Assembly: GCF_900101435.1 (NCBI RefSeq)
Contig: NZ_FMZH01000002.1
Span: forward strand, 434,001 to 498,000
Length of the DNA: 64,000 nt
Direction: 5' to 3'
Origin: Pedobacter soli
GTDB taxonomy: Bacteria > Bacteroidota > Bacteroidia > Sphingobacteriales > Sphingobacteriaceae
Shown: piece after piece, positions 1 through 8,952 of the stretch
Position numbering within the stretch: position 1 is the stretch's first letter
How the letters are laid out: every line of letters begins with the position of its first letter
The notes under the pieces: generated by a model
The model's database searches: none
What the model saw: the letters and a program-made list of their open reading frames with translations, nothing else
What the model was told of the DNA's origin: nothing
Translations under genes and position numbers: made by a program

Positions 1-207
1 CCTGGTGCATCAACAGCCGTTTCTATTATGCTCGATTTATTGAACCGTTGCTTTGCAGAAGATTTAGCTACCGACGAGTGGCAGGCTAAAATCAGAGAGA
101 TGATCCCAACTTATGGTAAAGCTTTGGCTCAGGATCCGACGCTTTGCAAAGAAACGAGAACAAGAACATCTAAGGTGTTGAAAATAGAAAATACGGTGGT
201 TGCTTAA
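1..207 (+). CDS. mqo: Malate:quinone oxidoreductase, C-terminal fragment
   Basis: The window opens inside a gene; the last 68 codons are present and end in TAA. The readable part starts PGASTAVSIMLDLL and continues with a W..KIREMIPTYG segment, which matches the conserved C-terminus of FAD-dependent malate:quinone oxidoreductases. These peripheral membrane enzymes oxidise malate to oxaloacetate and pass electrons to quinone, bypassing soluble malate dehydrogenase. The upstream FAD-binding domain lies outside the window, so completeness cannot be judged. A strong hairpin terminator follows within 30 bases, so this is the last gene of its transcript. Confidence 0.85.
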   Translation, partial: PGASTAVSIMLDLLNRCFAEDLATDEWQAKIREMIPTYGKALAQDPTLCKETRTRTSKVLKIENTVVA

Positions 208-232
208 TATATAGCCACTAATAAATTATATC

Positions 233-261
233 AAAGGTCTGTGTTTACACAGGCCTTTTTT
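233..261 (+). terminator. Rho-independent terminator of mqo
   Basis: An AAAGGTCTGTGT / ACACAGGCCTTT stem (one G-T wobble position) with a very short loop is followed by a run of T. It lies about 25 bases after the mqo stop codon. Confidence 0.85.
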
Positions 262-272
262 GTTGGCCTCAT

Positions 273-528
273 CGGTCGGTGGCCCACCGACCGAAATAAA
301 GCCATATCCTTTCCGTAGAGTTAAGCGCAGCGTTTCTACGGATTGATGAATAAGATTGAGTTTATAACTCAACTTTTAAGAACGAGTCAGAGACTCTTTT
401 CTATGCTGTAATCTGTAGAGCCCTTTGGAACTCTACAGACAGATAAAGTTCTATTCGCAACCCTATTGGTCGGTGGCCCAACGACCGAAACCGAGATCAA
501 TAAAGCTGGTTGGTGGGCCACCAACCAG
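273..528. repeat. Cluster of REP-like palindromes
   Basis: This part of the 387-base gap between mqo and ytxJ holds three related GGTYGGTGG palindromes: 273-293, 466-489 and 506-528. The arms are 9 to 11 bases; the third copy has T in place of C on one side and the matching A on the other, so pairing is kept. Three further hairpins lie between them: TCCGTAGA at 312-319 with 335-342, GAGTC at 384-388 with 392-396, and TCTGTAGAG at 412-420 with 431-439. No convincing gene lies here. The pattern resembles repetitive extragenic palindromes, which are often numerous in one genome. Confidence 0.7.
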
Positions 529-535
529 TAATAAT

Positions 536-568
536 CAAAAAAGGGTATCCAATTGCTTGAATACCCTC
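536..568 (-). terminator. Terminator of ytxJ
   Basis: AGGGTAT at 542-548 pairs with ATACCCT at 561-567. Read on the minus strand, the stem is followed by six T residues. It lies just beyond the ytxJ stop codon. Confidence 0.75.
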
Positions 569-594
569 TGTTTATCAAATTATTTTTTTATTGC

Positions 595-927
595 TTAAGC
601 TGCAATTACTTCTGCCACTTCTTCAGCAGAAATATCGCTGTGAGAAGCTTCCAATACACATTCACCGTCTTTAATTAATAAAATTTGTGGTGATTGGTGC
701 GCAACCTGAAATATTTCGGCAATCTGGTTCGAAATATCACGGTAGCTAATCAGATCTAAAAAGAAGAGTTTAGTATCCGATGGAATCACGTCCCAGTCAA
801 ACTCAAAATTCTTTTTAGCCATCAAGCTGATTGAGCAACGTGTGCTGTGCTTGAAAATAAGACTGTAGCCACTTGCATTTTTGATTTCTTCAAGTTGTTC
901 TACTGAAGTTAAATTAACCCAATTCAT
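595..927 (-). CDS. ytxJ: Bacillithiol-system redox protein YtxJ
   Basis: A 110-residue thioredoxin-fold protein of the YtxJ (DUF2847) family, proposed monothiol bacilliredoxins that remove bacillithiol from protein cysteines. The motif TRCSISLMA carries the single active-site cysteine near residue 30, without the second cysteine of classical thioredoxins, and HQSPQILLIKDG provides the cis-proline segment. The reading frame is open for 45 more codons upstream, but that extension does not resemble the family and overlaps the next gene upstream on the same strand, so the start MNWVNLTS is preferred. The call implies a bacillithiol-producing cell; no bshABC genes are in the window. Confidence 0.85.
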   Translation of the reverse strand: MNWVNLTSVEQLEEIKNASGYSLIFKHSTRCSISLMAKKNFEFDWDVIPSDTKLFFLDLISYRDISNQIAEIFQVAHQSPQILLIKDGECVLEASHSDISAEEVAEVIAA

Positions 928-1013
928 GAATATATTTATTGTTTTCAGAATAACACCTGCAGTCGAATAAAGTTCTGCAAATGACCTGAATATGAGAATT
1001 AAAAGATTGTAGA

Positions 1014-1136
1014 TTAATTTCTTCTGCGTTTTCCTTCCGGATAAGATCCGTATGCGGGACAAAGTTTAGAAGAACAAGATTCTAAAATGGTAATGGTGCA
1101 AAACACCGCCAATAATAAAATGGCTACTTTTTTCAT
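1014..1136 (-). CDS. Tiny predicted lipoprotein (40 aa)
   Basis: A 40-codon gene too short for most gene callers. It encodes MKKVAILLLAVFCTITIL, a hydrophobic signal segment, then ESCSSKLCPAYG, where the first cysteine is a plausible lipidation site and a second Cys-Pro follows. The tail is PEGKRRRN. Small Bacteroidota lipoproteins ending in a CPAYG-type motif are common and of unknown function. It lies upstream of ytxJ on the same strand and may share its transcript. A lipobox of ESC is acceptable in this phylum but not canonical. Confidence 0.6.
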   Translation of the reverse strand: MKKVAILLLAVFCTITILESCSSKLCPAYGSYPEGKRRRN

Positions 1137-1246
1137 CTGTATAATTTTGTTTCAAATTGATGAAGTTTTCATGGAAATCATGATCATTTCATCAGATCGG
1201 ATTAATATTGAATCTCTAAGTTACAAATAATAATTAAAAGGCAATG

Positions 1247-1738
1247 TTAAATGTTTGCAGAAAAATCGGCCATTTTAATGGCTGTAATTGCGGCTTCATC
1301 GCCTTTATTGCCATGTTTGCCACCTGCACGATCTTGTGCCTGCTCAAGATTATTGGTAGTTAAAACTCCAAAAATTACAGGTTTGCTATATTTAATGCCA
1401 ACATTGGTTACTCCTTGTGCTACCGCATCGCAAATGAAATCGAAATGTTTGGTATCGCCCTGAATTACACAACCCAGGCAAATTACCGCATCAATATCAC
1501 TTCTTTTGCTCAATAAAATTTCGGCACCACCGGTTAATTCGAAACTGCCTGGTACAGGTAATGAAACAATGTTTTCTTCTTTTACACCATTGGCCAGCAA
1601 AGTTTTTAATGCACCATTGTACAAAGCGCCGGTAATTTCGGCATTCCACTCGGCTACGATAATACCGAATTTATAGTCTGCTCCGCTAGGAACCGTGGTA
1701 TGAGAGAAATCGGATAGATTTTTTAGTTGTGTTGACAT
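1247..1738 (-). CDS. ribH: 6,7-dimethyl-8-ribityllumazine synthase
   Basis: Lumazine synthase of 163 residues, the penultimate enzyme of riboflavin synthesis. It condenses 5-amino-6-ribitylamino-uracil with 3,4-dihydroxy-2-butanone 4-phosphate, usually in an icosahedral or decameric shell. Visible family motifs are [41 protein letters not shown] (with the catalytic His in the TKHFD segment) and PVIFGVLTT. The gene stands alone here, away from other rib genes. A TATCTTTG -7 box ends only five bases before the ATG, so the mRNA may be nearly leaderless. Confidence 0.95.
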   Translation of the reverse strand: MSTQLKNLSDFSHTTVPSGADYKFGIIVAEWNAEITGALYNGALKTLLANGVKEENIVSLPVPGSFELTGGAEILLSKRSDIDAVICLGCVIQGDTKHFDFICDAVAQGVTNVGIKYSKPVIFGVLTTNNLEQAQDRAGGKHGNKGDEAAITAIKMADFSANI

Positions 1739-1743
1739 GCGTG

Positions 1744-1751
1744 CAAAGATA
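1744..1751 (-). promoter_or_regulatory. -7 box of ribH promoter
   Basis: On the minus strand this reads TATCTTTG, an exact match to the Bacteroidota -7 consensus TAnnTTTG. No clear TTG-type -33 box is present at the expected distance. The box lies so close to the ribH ATG that transcription would begin at or near the start codon. Confidence 0.5.
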
Positions 1752-1900
1752 AGCTTATGCTTTGAATGTTAAAAACGATAATGTTTGTAACTTGTAACAT
1801 TTAATTGGTTAATAATACATTAGTATCTAAATCAGATAAAACGCTAAACCTTTATGGAATTTCAGCGCAATGCCCATCTATATTAAAACCTCAGTTATTT

Positions 1901-4900
1901 ATGAACCTATATTTACGCTTTTTCGCTTCCGTATGCTGTGCCTTTTTACTTTCGCTAAATGTATCGGCGCAGCAATATACTTTAGATGATTTTCACCGGG
2001 TAGATTCAATTGCCAACCGCGCCCAGCCTAAAGATGCCCTGGCATTGATTGGAAAAATTAACAAACAGGCACGCGAAACACATAACACGCCTTTAATTAT
2101 CAAATCGGTAATTTACCGCATGTTGTTTCAAAGCTATCTGGAAGAAGATGCCTTTAACCAGATTCTGATCGATTTACGTCAGGATATCAACATCGCCAAA
2201 CAACCCGAAAAAAGTATCCTGCAATCGCTCCTGGCCGAAACCTACTGGAATTACCTGAGAGATAATAACTGGCAGATTATGCAACGCACCGAAGTACAGG
2301 GCGAAATTGGCGATGATATTAAAACCTGGGACATCAAAAAACTGAATAAGGAGACTGTAAAATATTACCTGTTATCGTTAAATGAAGTTTCGCTTTTACA
2401 ACAAACTAAAGTTGATGTTTTAGATGCCGTTTTAGCAGGAGATAAAAGCAACAGGAATTTCAGGCCAACACTTTACGATTTACTGGCACACCGTGCTATT
2501 GATGTTTTTAGCAATACACAAATCAACCTGACCAGTTACGATGATGAGTTGCTGGATAAAAACAATCCGGCATTATTGGGTAGCCGCGCTGATTTTTTAG
2601 CCGTTAAATTATCTGTTGATAGTATTTCATTTAAGCTACAGGCGCTGCAGTTATTCAAAAACCTAATCAGTTTTCATCAAAGCAATAATAATTTACCTGC
2701 CCTCACCGATGTTGACCTGAGCAGACTCAAGTTTGTTCGGCAGTATTTTATGAGCGATAATCCCGAAGCTTTTGCATCAGCTTTAAGCAATTTGGCCGAT
2801 CAAAGTACAGGGAGCGAAGTTTATGCCGATGTTTTGTATGAGCAAGCTTTGATTCATAAAAATACAGCGCTGCAGATTGATACCAACAAACAAAATCTGA
2901 TCACTGCAGTTGCCCTGGCTGAAAAGGCTATCAAAAGTTATCCTAAAAGTATCGGCGCAAAAAATGCTGAAAATTTAATTAGCCAGATCAAAAGCAGTCA
3001 GCTTACTATCCAAACCAAAGGCTATTTACAGCCCGAAAAAGCTGCCCAACTCCATTTGTCATATAAAAATGTTGATATGGTATATTTCAGGCTTTTTAAA
3101 AAACCTGAAGATAAAAATGAGTATCAGCAGTTTGATAGCAAAAAGGATTTTTTCGATTTCCTGAAAAATAAAAAGACTTTAAAAGAGTGGATGGTAGTAG
3201 TACCCAAAACCAGCGATTACCAGACACATACTTTAATTGATAAAATGGAGGGTTTGCCCTTTAACGATTATACCTTAATTGCTCAGGCCATTAACCGTGC
3301 ACAGCAGGATACCGTTTACAGTATAATCAATTTTGAGGTCACCGGTATGGCAGTAATTAACAGGATTAATATCGATAAACACGAATATTTTGTAAGTCAG
3401 CTTAACAATGGTACTCCTTTAAAAAACGTTAAAATTCAGCAACAGCAATACGATTACAATACCCGTAAATATGTTAACGGTGCTTTGCTCACCACTAACG
3501 ATCAGGGGTATGCCAGCACCAGTGAAATCAATAATAACATCTCCTGGGCACTGGTTACATTGGGGAAAGATGAACTGAAATTAAACATCAACAATTACAA
3601 TTACTATCGGGATAGGGAAGACGAAAACCGTGTAATCTTTTTTACCGATAGGCCCATTTACCGTCCGGGGCAAACAGTTTACTATAAGGGTTTGTGCTTG
3701 TTATCAAACGATGGCAAAAACAAAATTGAGGTAAATAAAACGCTCGAAGTTTATTTTAAAGATGCCAATGGAAAGAAAATTGCCACAACCAGTGTAACGA
3801 GTAATGATTATGGTACTTTTCAGGGTTCTTTCAGTGTTCCGATTGGTAAATTAAACGGTCGTATGATCATTGGTACTGAAGATGGTGATATTGGCGTGCA
3901 GGTAGAAGAGTATAAAAGGCCAACTTTTGAAGTCGTTTTCGATAAACCCAACCAGCGGTATAAACTAAACGACAGCATTAGGGTTATGGGCAAGGCCAAC
4001 GCTTTTTCGGGATATTCGGTAAGTAACGCCAGTGTGAATTATAAGGTTTTTCGCAGGGCGCTTTACGATTACCGGTTAAATAATGTGGAGCAATCGGCTA
4101 TTTATGGTTCACGTGCCTTTGAAAGAAAACAAGTGGCTATTGGTAAAACAACAACCAGGGCTGGAGGCAAATTTGATATTACATTTTTTGCAAAAGCTAT
4201 TGATACGAAACTGAATTACAGTTATGATATTGAAGCAGAAGTAATCGATTTAAATGGCGAAACCCGGAGCAAAACCACTTCAGTTAATGCGGGGCGAAAA
4301 GATATTAATCTGAGCGTGAGTGGCGAGCAGGTCATCTATGTGGATAGTAAGCGCGATAGCCTTGATTTTTGGGTGAGCAACTTAAATAACGAACCCATTA
4401 AGGCCAGTGTTAAAGCCGAATGGAGTTTGTTGCAGGCCCCGTCAAGGTTGATGAATAAAAGTCCTTTTTATGCCGAAAAGTATACGATGACCAAAGAGGA
4501 GTTTATCAAAATTTTCCCTGATGAAGATTACAATAACGAATTGGAAGTAGCCAAATGGCCGGTAAAATCGGTAGAACTGAAGCAAAATCTTACTGTTAAA
4601 AATGGCCGGGGCAATTTGGAATTTAGTCAGCGCGATTTAAAACCAGGCTACTATAAAATTAATTTAACGGCCATTAACGGGCAAAATGATACCATTAAAG
4701 TAGATAAATACCTGGTGGTTTACCATGAGCAACCAGCACAAATTCAATCCAATGCAGAGTGGGTGAGTACAGTGGCAAGTGTAATTAAACCTGGTGAAAG
4801 TGCTGTTTTTCGTTTAGCGGGTTTATCTGATAACAGTAAGGGCTATTATGAAGTGTATTACCGCGATAGTGTTACCCGCAAAGTTTGGCTTAACCTCTCA

Positions 4901-7900
4901 ACTAAACAAAGCATCGTGACCATTAAGCCCGATGCCAATTATGAAGATGGCTTTGCTGTGCAGTTTATTATGGTGCATGAGGGCATGGTTTACAATTCAA
5001 TGCAGCAGGTTAGAATTATTGATCCTAAAAAAGCGCTCGATATAAAGTTTTTAACCTTCAGGGATAAATTGCAACCGGGCGAAAAGGAAAGCTGGAAATT
5101 GCAAATCAGCAATAGCAATGGCGAAAAGCAGATGGCCGAAATGATTGCCACCCTTTACGATGCCAGTCTGGACGACTTTAAGAAAATGGATTGGAACCCT
5201 TATTTACAAACCAGTTTTAATTACTACTTCTACAACTGGACATTTAATACCAACAATAAGGCTAACCCAGGCTATTTGTGGTTTTTAAGATCGGGCATCG
5301 ATTACGCTACCATTACTCGTAAGTACGAAAACCTTAACCTCTTTGGTTACAGTTATTATGGCGGTTACAATTATGCTTACCGCAACTACCTTAGTAACCT
5401 AAAGCGGGGCAAAAAGAAAGGGTTATTGCCAGAAGCTATTCAAAAACTGGCTGAGCTTGAAAAGGGCAAGTTGACCTATGGCGTAGTGTTCGATGATCAG
5501 GGAGAAACAGTCCCAGGCGTGCAGATCAGGTCAGGTAAATTGGCAACCACCAGCAACGTGTTCGGTATTTATACTATCGATGCCAAAGCCGGCGATAAGA
5601 TTAGTTTTGCTTATATCGGTTTTAAGAACCAAACCGTGGTTGTGGGCAATAAAAAGAGAATGGATGTAACCCTGAAGCCAGATGGGGAAGCCTTAAAAGA
5701 GGTAATGGTAGTGGGATATGGAACACAACGAAAGGAAAGCATGACTGGCTCTGTGACCCAGATATCGAGTGCGCCGTTGGAAGGTAAAGCGGCAGGGGGC
5801 CAAGTAAAGTTAAGGGGGCTCTCAACTGTGGTTGAAGATAATAAAGTATACGATTTTGTAAGCATTAACAGTTACGATCCTAAAACCGGGTTGGAAATTG
5901 TAAATGGCAAACTTGTTATCAAAAACAATAATATAGTACCACGTACCAATTTCAACGAACTGGCGTTTTTCTATCCGCAATTGTTAACCGATGCCAATGG
6001 CGAAATTAAGATCGAATTTACCATTCCACAATCGTTAACACGGTATAAAATGATGGGTTTTGCCCACACCAAAGATTTAAAAACGGCATCGGTTACCAAA
6101 GAGCTTGTTACTCAGAAACAACTCGCCATTGCGATTAATACACCACGGTTTTTCCGCGAAGGCGATACCATTTTGTTAAGTGCTAAGCTAAACAATTTAG
6201 CTGGTAAAAAACTGGATGGTAAGGCTCGTTTAGCTTTAACCGATGCATTAACAGGTAAGCGAATTCAGATTTTTGGTCTGGCAGACAAGCCAGAAAAGAC
6301 CTTTGAAGTGGATAATGAAGGAAGTTCAGTTTTAAAATGGACATTAATTATCCCATCGGGTATTAATGCCATTACCTACAAGGTTTTGGCTGAAAGTGGC
6401 AAGTTTAGTGATGGCGAAGAAAATACCATTCCGGTGTTACCCAATGCGATGCTCATAACTGAAAGTATGCCGGTAAATGTGCGGGGTAACAGCACTAAAA
6501 CATTTAATATGGAGAAACTCGAAAAATCGGGTGCATCGAAAACTTTGCGCAACCAAAGTTTAACCTTCGAGTTTACCTCCAACCCGGTTTGGTATGCCGT
6601 ACAGGCCTTACCTTACCTGATGGAATATCCTTATGAATGTGCCGAACAAACTTTCAGCCGCTTTTATGCCAATAGCTTTGCTACAGGAATCATCAATTCA
6701 TCGCCAAAAATTAAAACAGTTTTTGCGCAGTGGCAAAACACCAACAAAGGCGAAGCACTTTTGTCCAATCTAGAGAAAAATCAGGAACTAAAAGCCGTTT
6801 TACTCGAAGAAACACCATGGGTACGTAATGCCGATAACGAAAGCGAACGTAAAAAACGCCTGGCTGTACTTTTCGATTTAAACCGGATGACCTATGAATT
6901 GAAGAACAATTACGATAAGCTGGCCAAAATGCAGTACAACAATGGGGCATTTCCGTGGTTTACCGGCATGAGAGAAGACCGCTACATTACCCAGCACATT
7001 GTTTTAGGTATGGGGCAGTTAAAAAAACTGAAAATGGTCGATGAAAAAGCTTATCCAGGTTTTAATACCATACTCAATAAAGCCATTGCTTATTTAGATG
7101 CACAATTGGTTCAGGATTATAAACAGGAACTGAAAGGAAATCACTTCGGCTATCTGCCACTACATTATTTATTTGCAAGAAGTTATACCAACCCCAAAAA
7201 TAGCAGTGCAGATTTTGTAAAAGCCAGAGATTTTTACCTGAAAAGATTAACCGCAAACTGGAAAACTTTCGATACCTATCAGTTGGCGCAAACCGCTTTG
7301 GTTTTAAGCAGGAATGGCAATACTGCCGAAGCTCAAAAGATCATCACCTTACTTAAACAGACCGCACAACAAAATGAAGAGCTGGGCATGTACTGGGCCA
7401 AGAATAAAGCTGGATGGTGGTGGTACCAAAGTCCGGTTGAAACACAAGCTTTGCTGATCGAAGCCTTTGATGAAGTAGCCGGTGATGTGAAAGCAGTTGA
7501 GGAAATGAAAATCTGGTTGTTAAAAAACAAACAGACTAACGATTGGAAAACTACAAAAGCTACAGTTGCGGCCTGTTATGCTTTGTTAATGAAAGGCACC
7601 GATTTGCTAAGTGAAAGCTATGAACCGCAAATCACTATCGGTAACCAGAAACTGAGCGATTTGCAAGGTCCGGAGGCTGTAAAAGAAGCGGGCACAGGAT
7701 ATCAAAAAGTAACCATTGCAGGAGCAAACGTAAAACCAGAAATGAGCAGGGTGCAAGTTAAAAATAACAACCAAACAGTTGCCTGGGGTGCCTTGTACTG
7801 GCAGTATTTTGAGCAACTGGATAAAATTACACCGGCTAGTACAGGAGTTAAAATTAAAAAACAGCTGTTTTTACAAAAGGCCGGCAATACGGGAAATATC

Positions 7901-8263
7901 TTAACCCCTTTAACCGCTACTAATGTTTTAGCGCCAGGCGATTTGGTAAAAGTAAGGGTAGAAATAGTTTGCGATCGCGATATGGAGTACATCCACTTAA
8001 AAGATATGCGCTCATCGGGCTTTGAACCGGTTAATGTAATTTCGAGATATAAGTACCAGGATGGTTTGGGCTATTACGAAAGTACTAAAGATGCTTCGAC
8101 CAATTTCTTTATCAGTTACATGCCTAAAGGAACTTATGTGTTCGAATATCCGTTAAGGGTTACACACCCCGGCAATTTTTCGAACGGTATTACCACTTTG
8201 CAAAGCATGTATGCACCAGAGTTTACGACCCATTCGGCAGGAATACGTGTGAATGTAAAGTAA
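1901..8263 (+). CDS. Alpha-2-macroglobulin family protein with SusC-like insert
   Basis: A 2120-residue secreted protein. The start MNLYLRFF is chosen because it begins a signal peptide ending at SAQQ; the frame is open 32 codons further upstream. Bacterial alpha-2-macroglobulins are large periplasmic or surface proteins thought to trap attacking proteases, often beside cell-wall enzymes. Visible landmarks: a helical N-terminus, the MG2-type segment DRPIYRPGQTVYYKG near residue 590, the A2M core motif NELAFFYPQL near 1350, and YPYECAEQT, with a thioester-type C-x-E-Q at Cys1580. Inserted before the core is a carboxypeptidase-like regulatory domain (about 1194-1265) followed by VVGYGTQRK, the plug motif of SusC proteins, ending near residue 1310. 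Only two-base-scale spacing separates its stop from the convergent regulator gene. Confidence 0.9.
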   Translation: MNLYLRFFASVCCAFLLSLNVSAQQYTLDDFHRVDSIANRAQPKDALALIGKINKQARETHNTPLIIKSVIYRMLFQSYLEEDAFNQILIDLRQDINIAKQPEKSILQSLLAETYWNYLRDNNWQIMQRTEVQGEIGDDIKTWDIKKLNKETVKYYLLSLNEVSLLQQTKVDVLDAVLAGDKSNRNFRPTLYDLLAHRAIDVFSNTQINLTSYDDELLDKNNPALLGSRADFLAVKLSVDSISFKLQALQLFKNLISFHQSNNNLPALTDVDLSRLKFVRQYFMSDNPEAFASALSNLADQSTGSEVYADVLYEQALIHKNTALQIDTNKQNLITAVALAEKAIKSYPKSIGAKNAENLISQIKSSQLTIQTKGYLQPEKAAQLHLSYKNVDMVYFRLFKKPEDKNEYQQFDSKKDFFDFLKNKKTLKEWMVVVPKTSDYQTHTLIDKMEGLPFNDYTLIAQAINRAQQDTVYSIINFEVTGMAVINRINIDKHEYFVSQLNNGTPLKNVKIQQQQYDYNTRKYVNGALLTTNDQGYASTSEINNNISWALVTLGKDELKLNINNYNYYRDREDENRVIFFTDRPIYRPGQTVYYKGLCLLSNDGKNKIEVNKTLEVYFKDANGKKIATTSVTSNDYGTFQGSFSVPIGKLNGRMIIGTEDGDIGVQVEEYKRPTFEVVFDKPNQRYKLNDSIRVMGKANAFSGYSVSNASVNYKVFRRALYDYRLNNVEQSAIYGSRAFERKQVAIGKTTTRAGGKFDITFFAKAIDTKLNYSYDIEAEVIDLNGETRSKTTSVNAGRKDINLSVSGEQVIYVDSKRDSLDFWVSNLNNEPIKASVKAEWSLLQAPSRLMNKSPFYAEKYTMTKEEFIKIFPDEDYNNELEVAKWPVKSVELKQNLTVKNGRGNLEFSQRDLKPGYYKINLTAINGQNDTIKVDKYLVVYHEQPAQIQSNAEWVSTVASVIKPGESAVFRLAGLSDNSKGYYEVYYRDSVTRKVWLNLSTKQSIVTIKPDANYEDGFAVQFIMVHEGMVYNSMQQVRIIDPKKALDIKFLTFRDKLQPGEKESWKLQISNSNGEKQMAEMIATLYDASLDDFKKMDWNPYLQTSFNYYFYNWTFNTNNKANPGYLWFLRSGIDYATITRKYENLNLFGYSYYGGYNYAYRNYLSNLKRGKKKGLLPEAIQKLAELEKGKLTYGVVFDDQGETVPGVQIRSGKLATTSNVFGIYTIDAKAGDKISFAYIGFKNQTVVVGNKKRMDVTLKPDGEALKEVMVVGYGTQRKESMTGSVTQISSAPLEGKAAGGQVKLRGLSTVVEDNKVYDFVSINSYDPKTGLEIVNGKLVIKNNNIVPRTNFNELAFFYPQLLTDANGEIKIEFTIPQSLTRYKMMGFAHTKDLKTASVTKELVTQKQLAIAINTPRFFREGDTILLSAKLNNLAGKKLDGKARLALTDALTGKRIQIFGLADKPEKTFEVDNEGSSVLKWTLIIPSGINAITYKVLAESGKFSDGEENTIPVLPNAMLITESMPVNVRGNSTKTFNMEKLEKSGASKTLRNQSLTFEFTSNPVWYAVQALPYLMEYPYECAEQTFSRFYANSFATGIINSSPKIKTVFAQWQNTNKGEALLSNLEKNQELKAVLLEETPWVRNADNESERKKRLAVLFDLNRMTYELKNNYDKLAKMQYNNGAFPWFTGMREDRYITQHIVLGMGQLKKLKMVDEKAYPGFNTILNKAIAYLDAQLVQDYKQELKGNHFGYLPLHYLFARSYTNPKNSSADFVKARDFYLKRLTANWKTFDTYQLAQTALVLSRNGNTAEAQKIITLLKQTAQQNEELGMYWAKNKAGWWWYQSPVETQALLIEAFDEVAGDVKAVEEMKIWLLKNKQTNDWKTTKATVAACYALLMKGTDLLSESYEPQITIGNQKLSDLQGPEAVKEAGTGYQKVTIAGANVKPEMSRVQVKNNNQTVAWGALYWQYFEQLDKITPASTGVKIKKQLFLQKAGNTGNILTPLTATNVLAPGDLVKVRVEIVCDRDMEYIHLKDMRSSGFEPVNVISRYKYQDGLGYYESTKDASTNFFISYMPKGTYVFEYPLRVTHPGNFSNGITTLQSMYAPEFTTHSAGIRVNVK

Positions 8264-8264
8264 G

Positions 8265-8939
8265 CTAGGTAAGTTGGATGCCGCTATAGGTAGCACCAAT
8301 TGGAATAACTTTCTCTTCTATCCAGATTTGGCTGCGGTCAAATCTGGATATTTTGTTTTTAGCTACAATAAACGCCCGGTGACAACGGATAAAATCCGCT
8401 TTTGGTAGTAAATCGGCCAGATCGTTAATGGTAATGCGCGAGCTCAGCAGTTTGTTTTTGAGCTGAATTTGGGTGTAGTTGCCCGATGCTTCGATGTACA
8501 AAATTTCATCCAGTTCTACTTTTACCTGTTCGTAGCCATCTTTTATAAAAATGTGGCTGGCTTTGGCCTCCTGTTTTTCGCTCCGCAGGTTAAACAGCTC
8601 ATGTGCTTTATTGCAGGCTTTTAAAAAGCGCGAAAGGGAAAAGGGCTTGAGCAGGTAATCAACCGCATCAAGTTCGAAACTTTGTACGGCATGTTCAGTA
8701 TATGCGGTGGTAAAAACAACCATTGGGGGCTTGCTCAGACTTTTTAAAAAATCAATCCCACTAATATCCGGCATTTTAATGTCGAGAAAGATCAGGTCAA
8801 TTTTGTGTTGCTGAAGGTAAGTGATGGCCGCAAAAGCATCGGTAAAAGTTTCCTGCAAAGTGATAAACGGAACTTTTGAGGCATGCGATTTTATAATATC
8901 TAATGCAATGGGTTCATCATCTATAGCAATGGCAATCAT
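8265..8939 (-). CDS. LytTR-family response regulator
   Basis: A 224-residue response regulator. The receiver domain carries the acidic pair Asp7-Asp8, the phosphoacceptor Asp53 in LIFLDIKMPD, VFTTAY with the conserved Thr, and the Lys of LLKPF. From about residue 125 a LytTR DNA-binding domain follows (IFIKDGYEQVKVELDEILYIEA, FIRCHRAFIV), which binds direct repeats upstream of target genes. Its partner is almost certainly the LytS-type kinase at 9493-11031, but the pair is separated by a GIY-YIG gene and repeats. Its 3' end meets the alpha-2-macroglobulin gene tail to tail with a single base between stops. Confidence 0.92.
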   Translation of the reverse strand: MIAIAIDDEPIALDIIKSHASKVPFITLQETFTDAFAAITYLQQHKIDLIFLDIKMPDISGIDFLKSLSKPPMVVFTTAYTEHAVQSFELDAVDYLLKPFSLSRFLKACNKAHELFNLRSEKQEAKASHIFIKDGYEQVKVELDEILYIEASGNYTQIQLKNKLLSSRITINDLADLLPKADFIRCHRAFIVAKNKISRFDRSQIWIEEKVIPIGATYSGIQLT

Positions 8940-8952
8940 TTTTTCTCGTCGG

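Noticed and set aside
387..578. 63-codon frame on the minus strand in the palindrome region
   Set aside because: It runs through three palindromes and the ytxJ terminator and gives no plausible protein.
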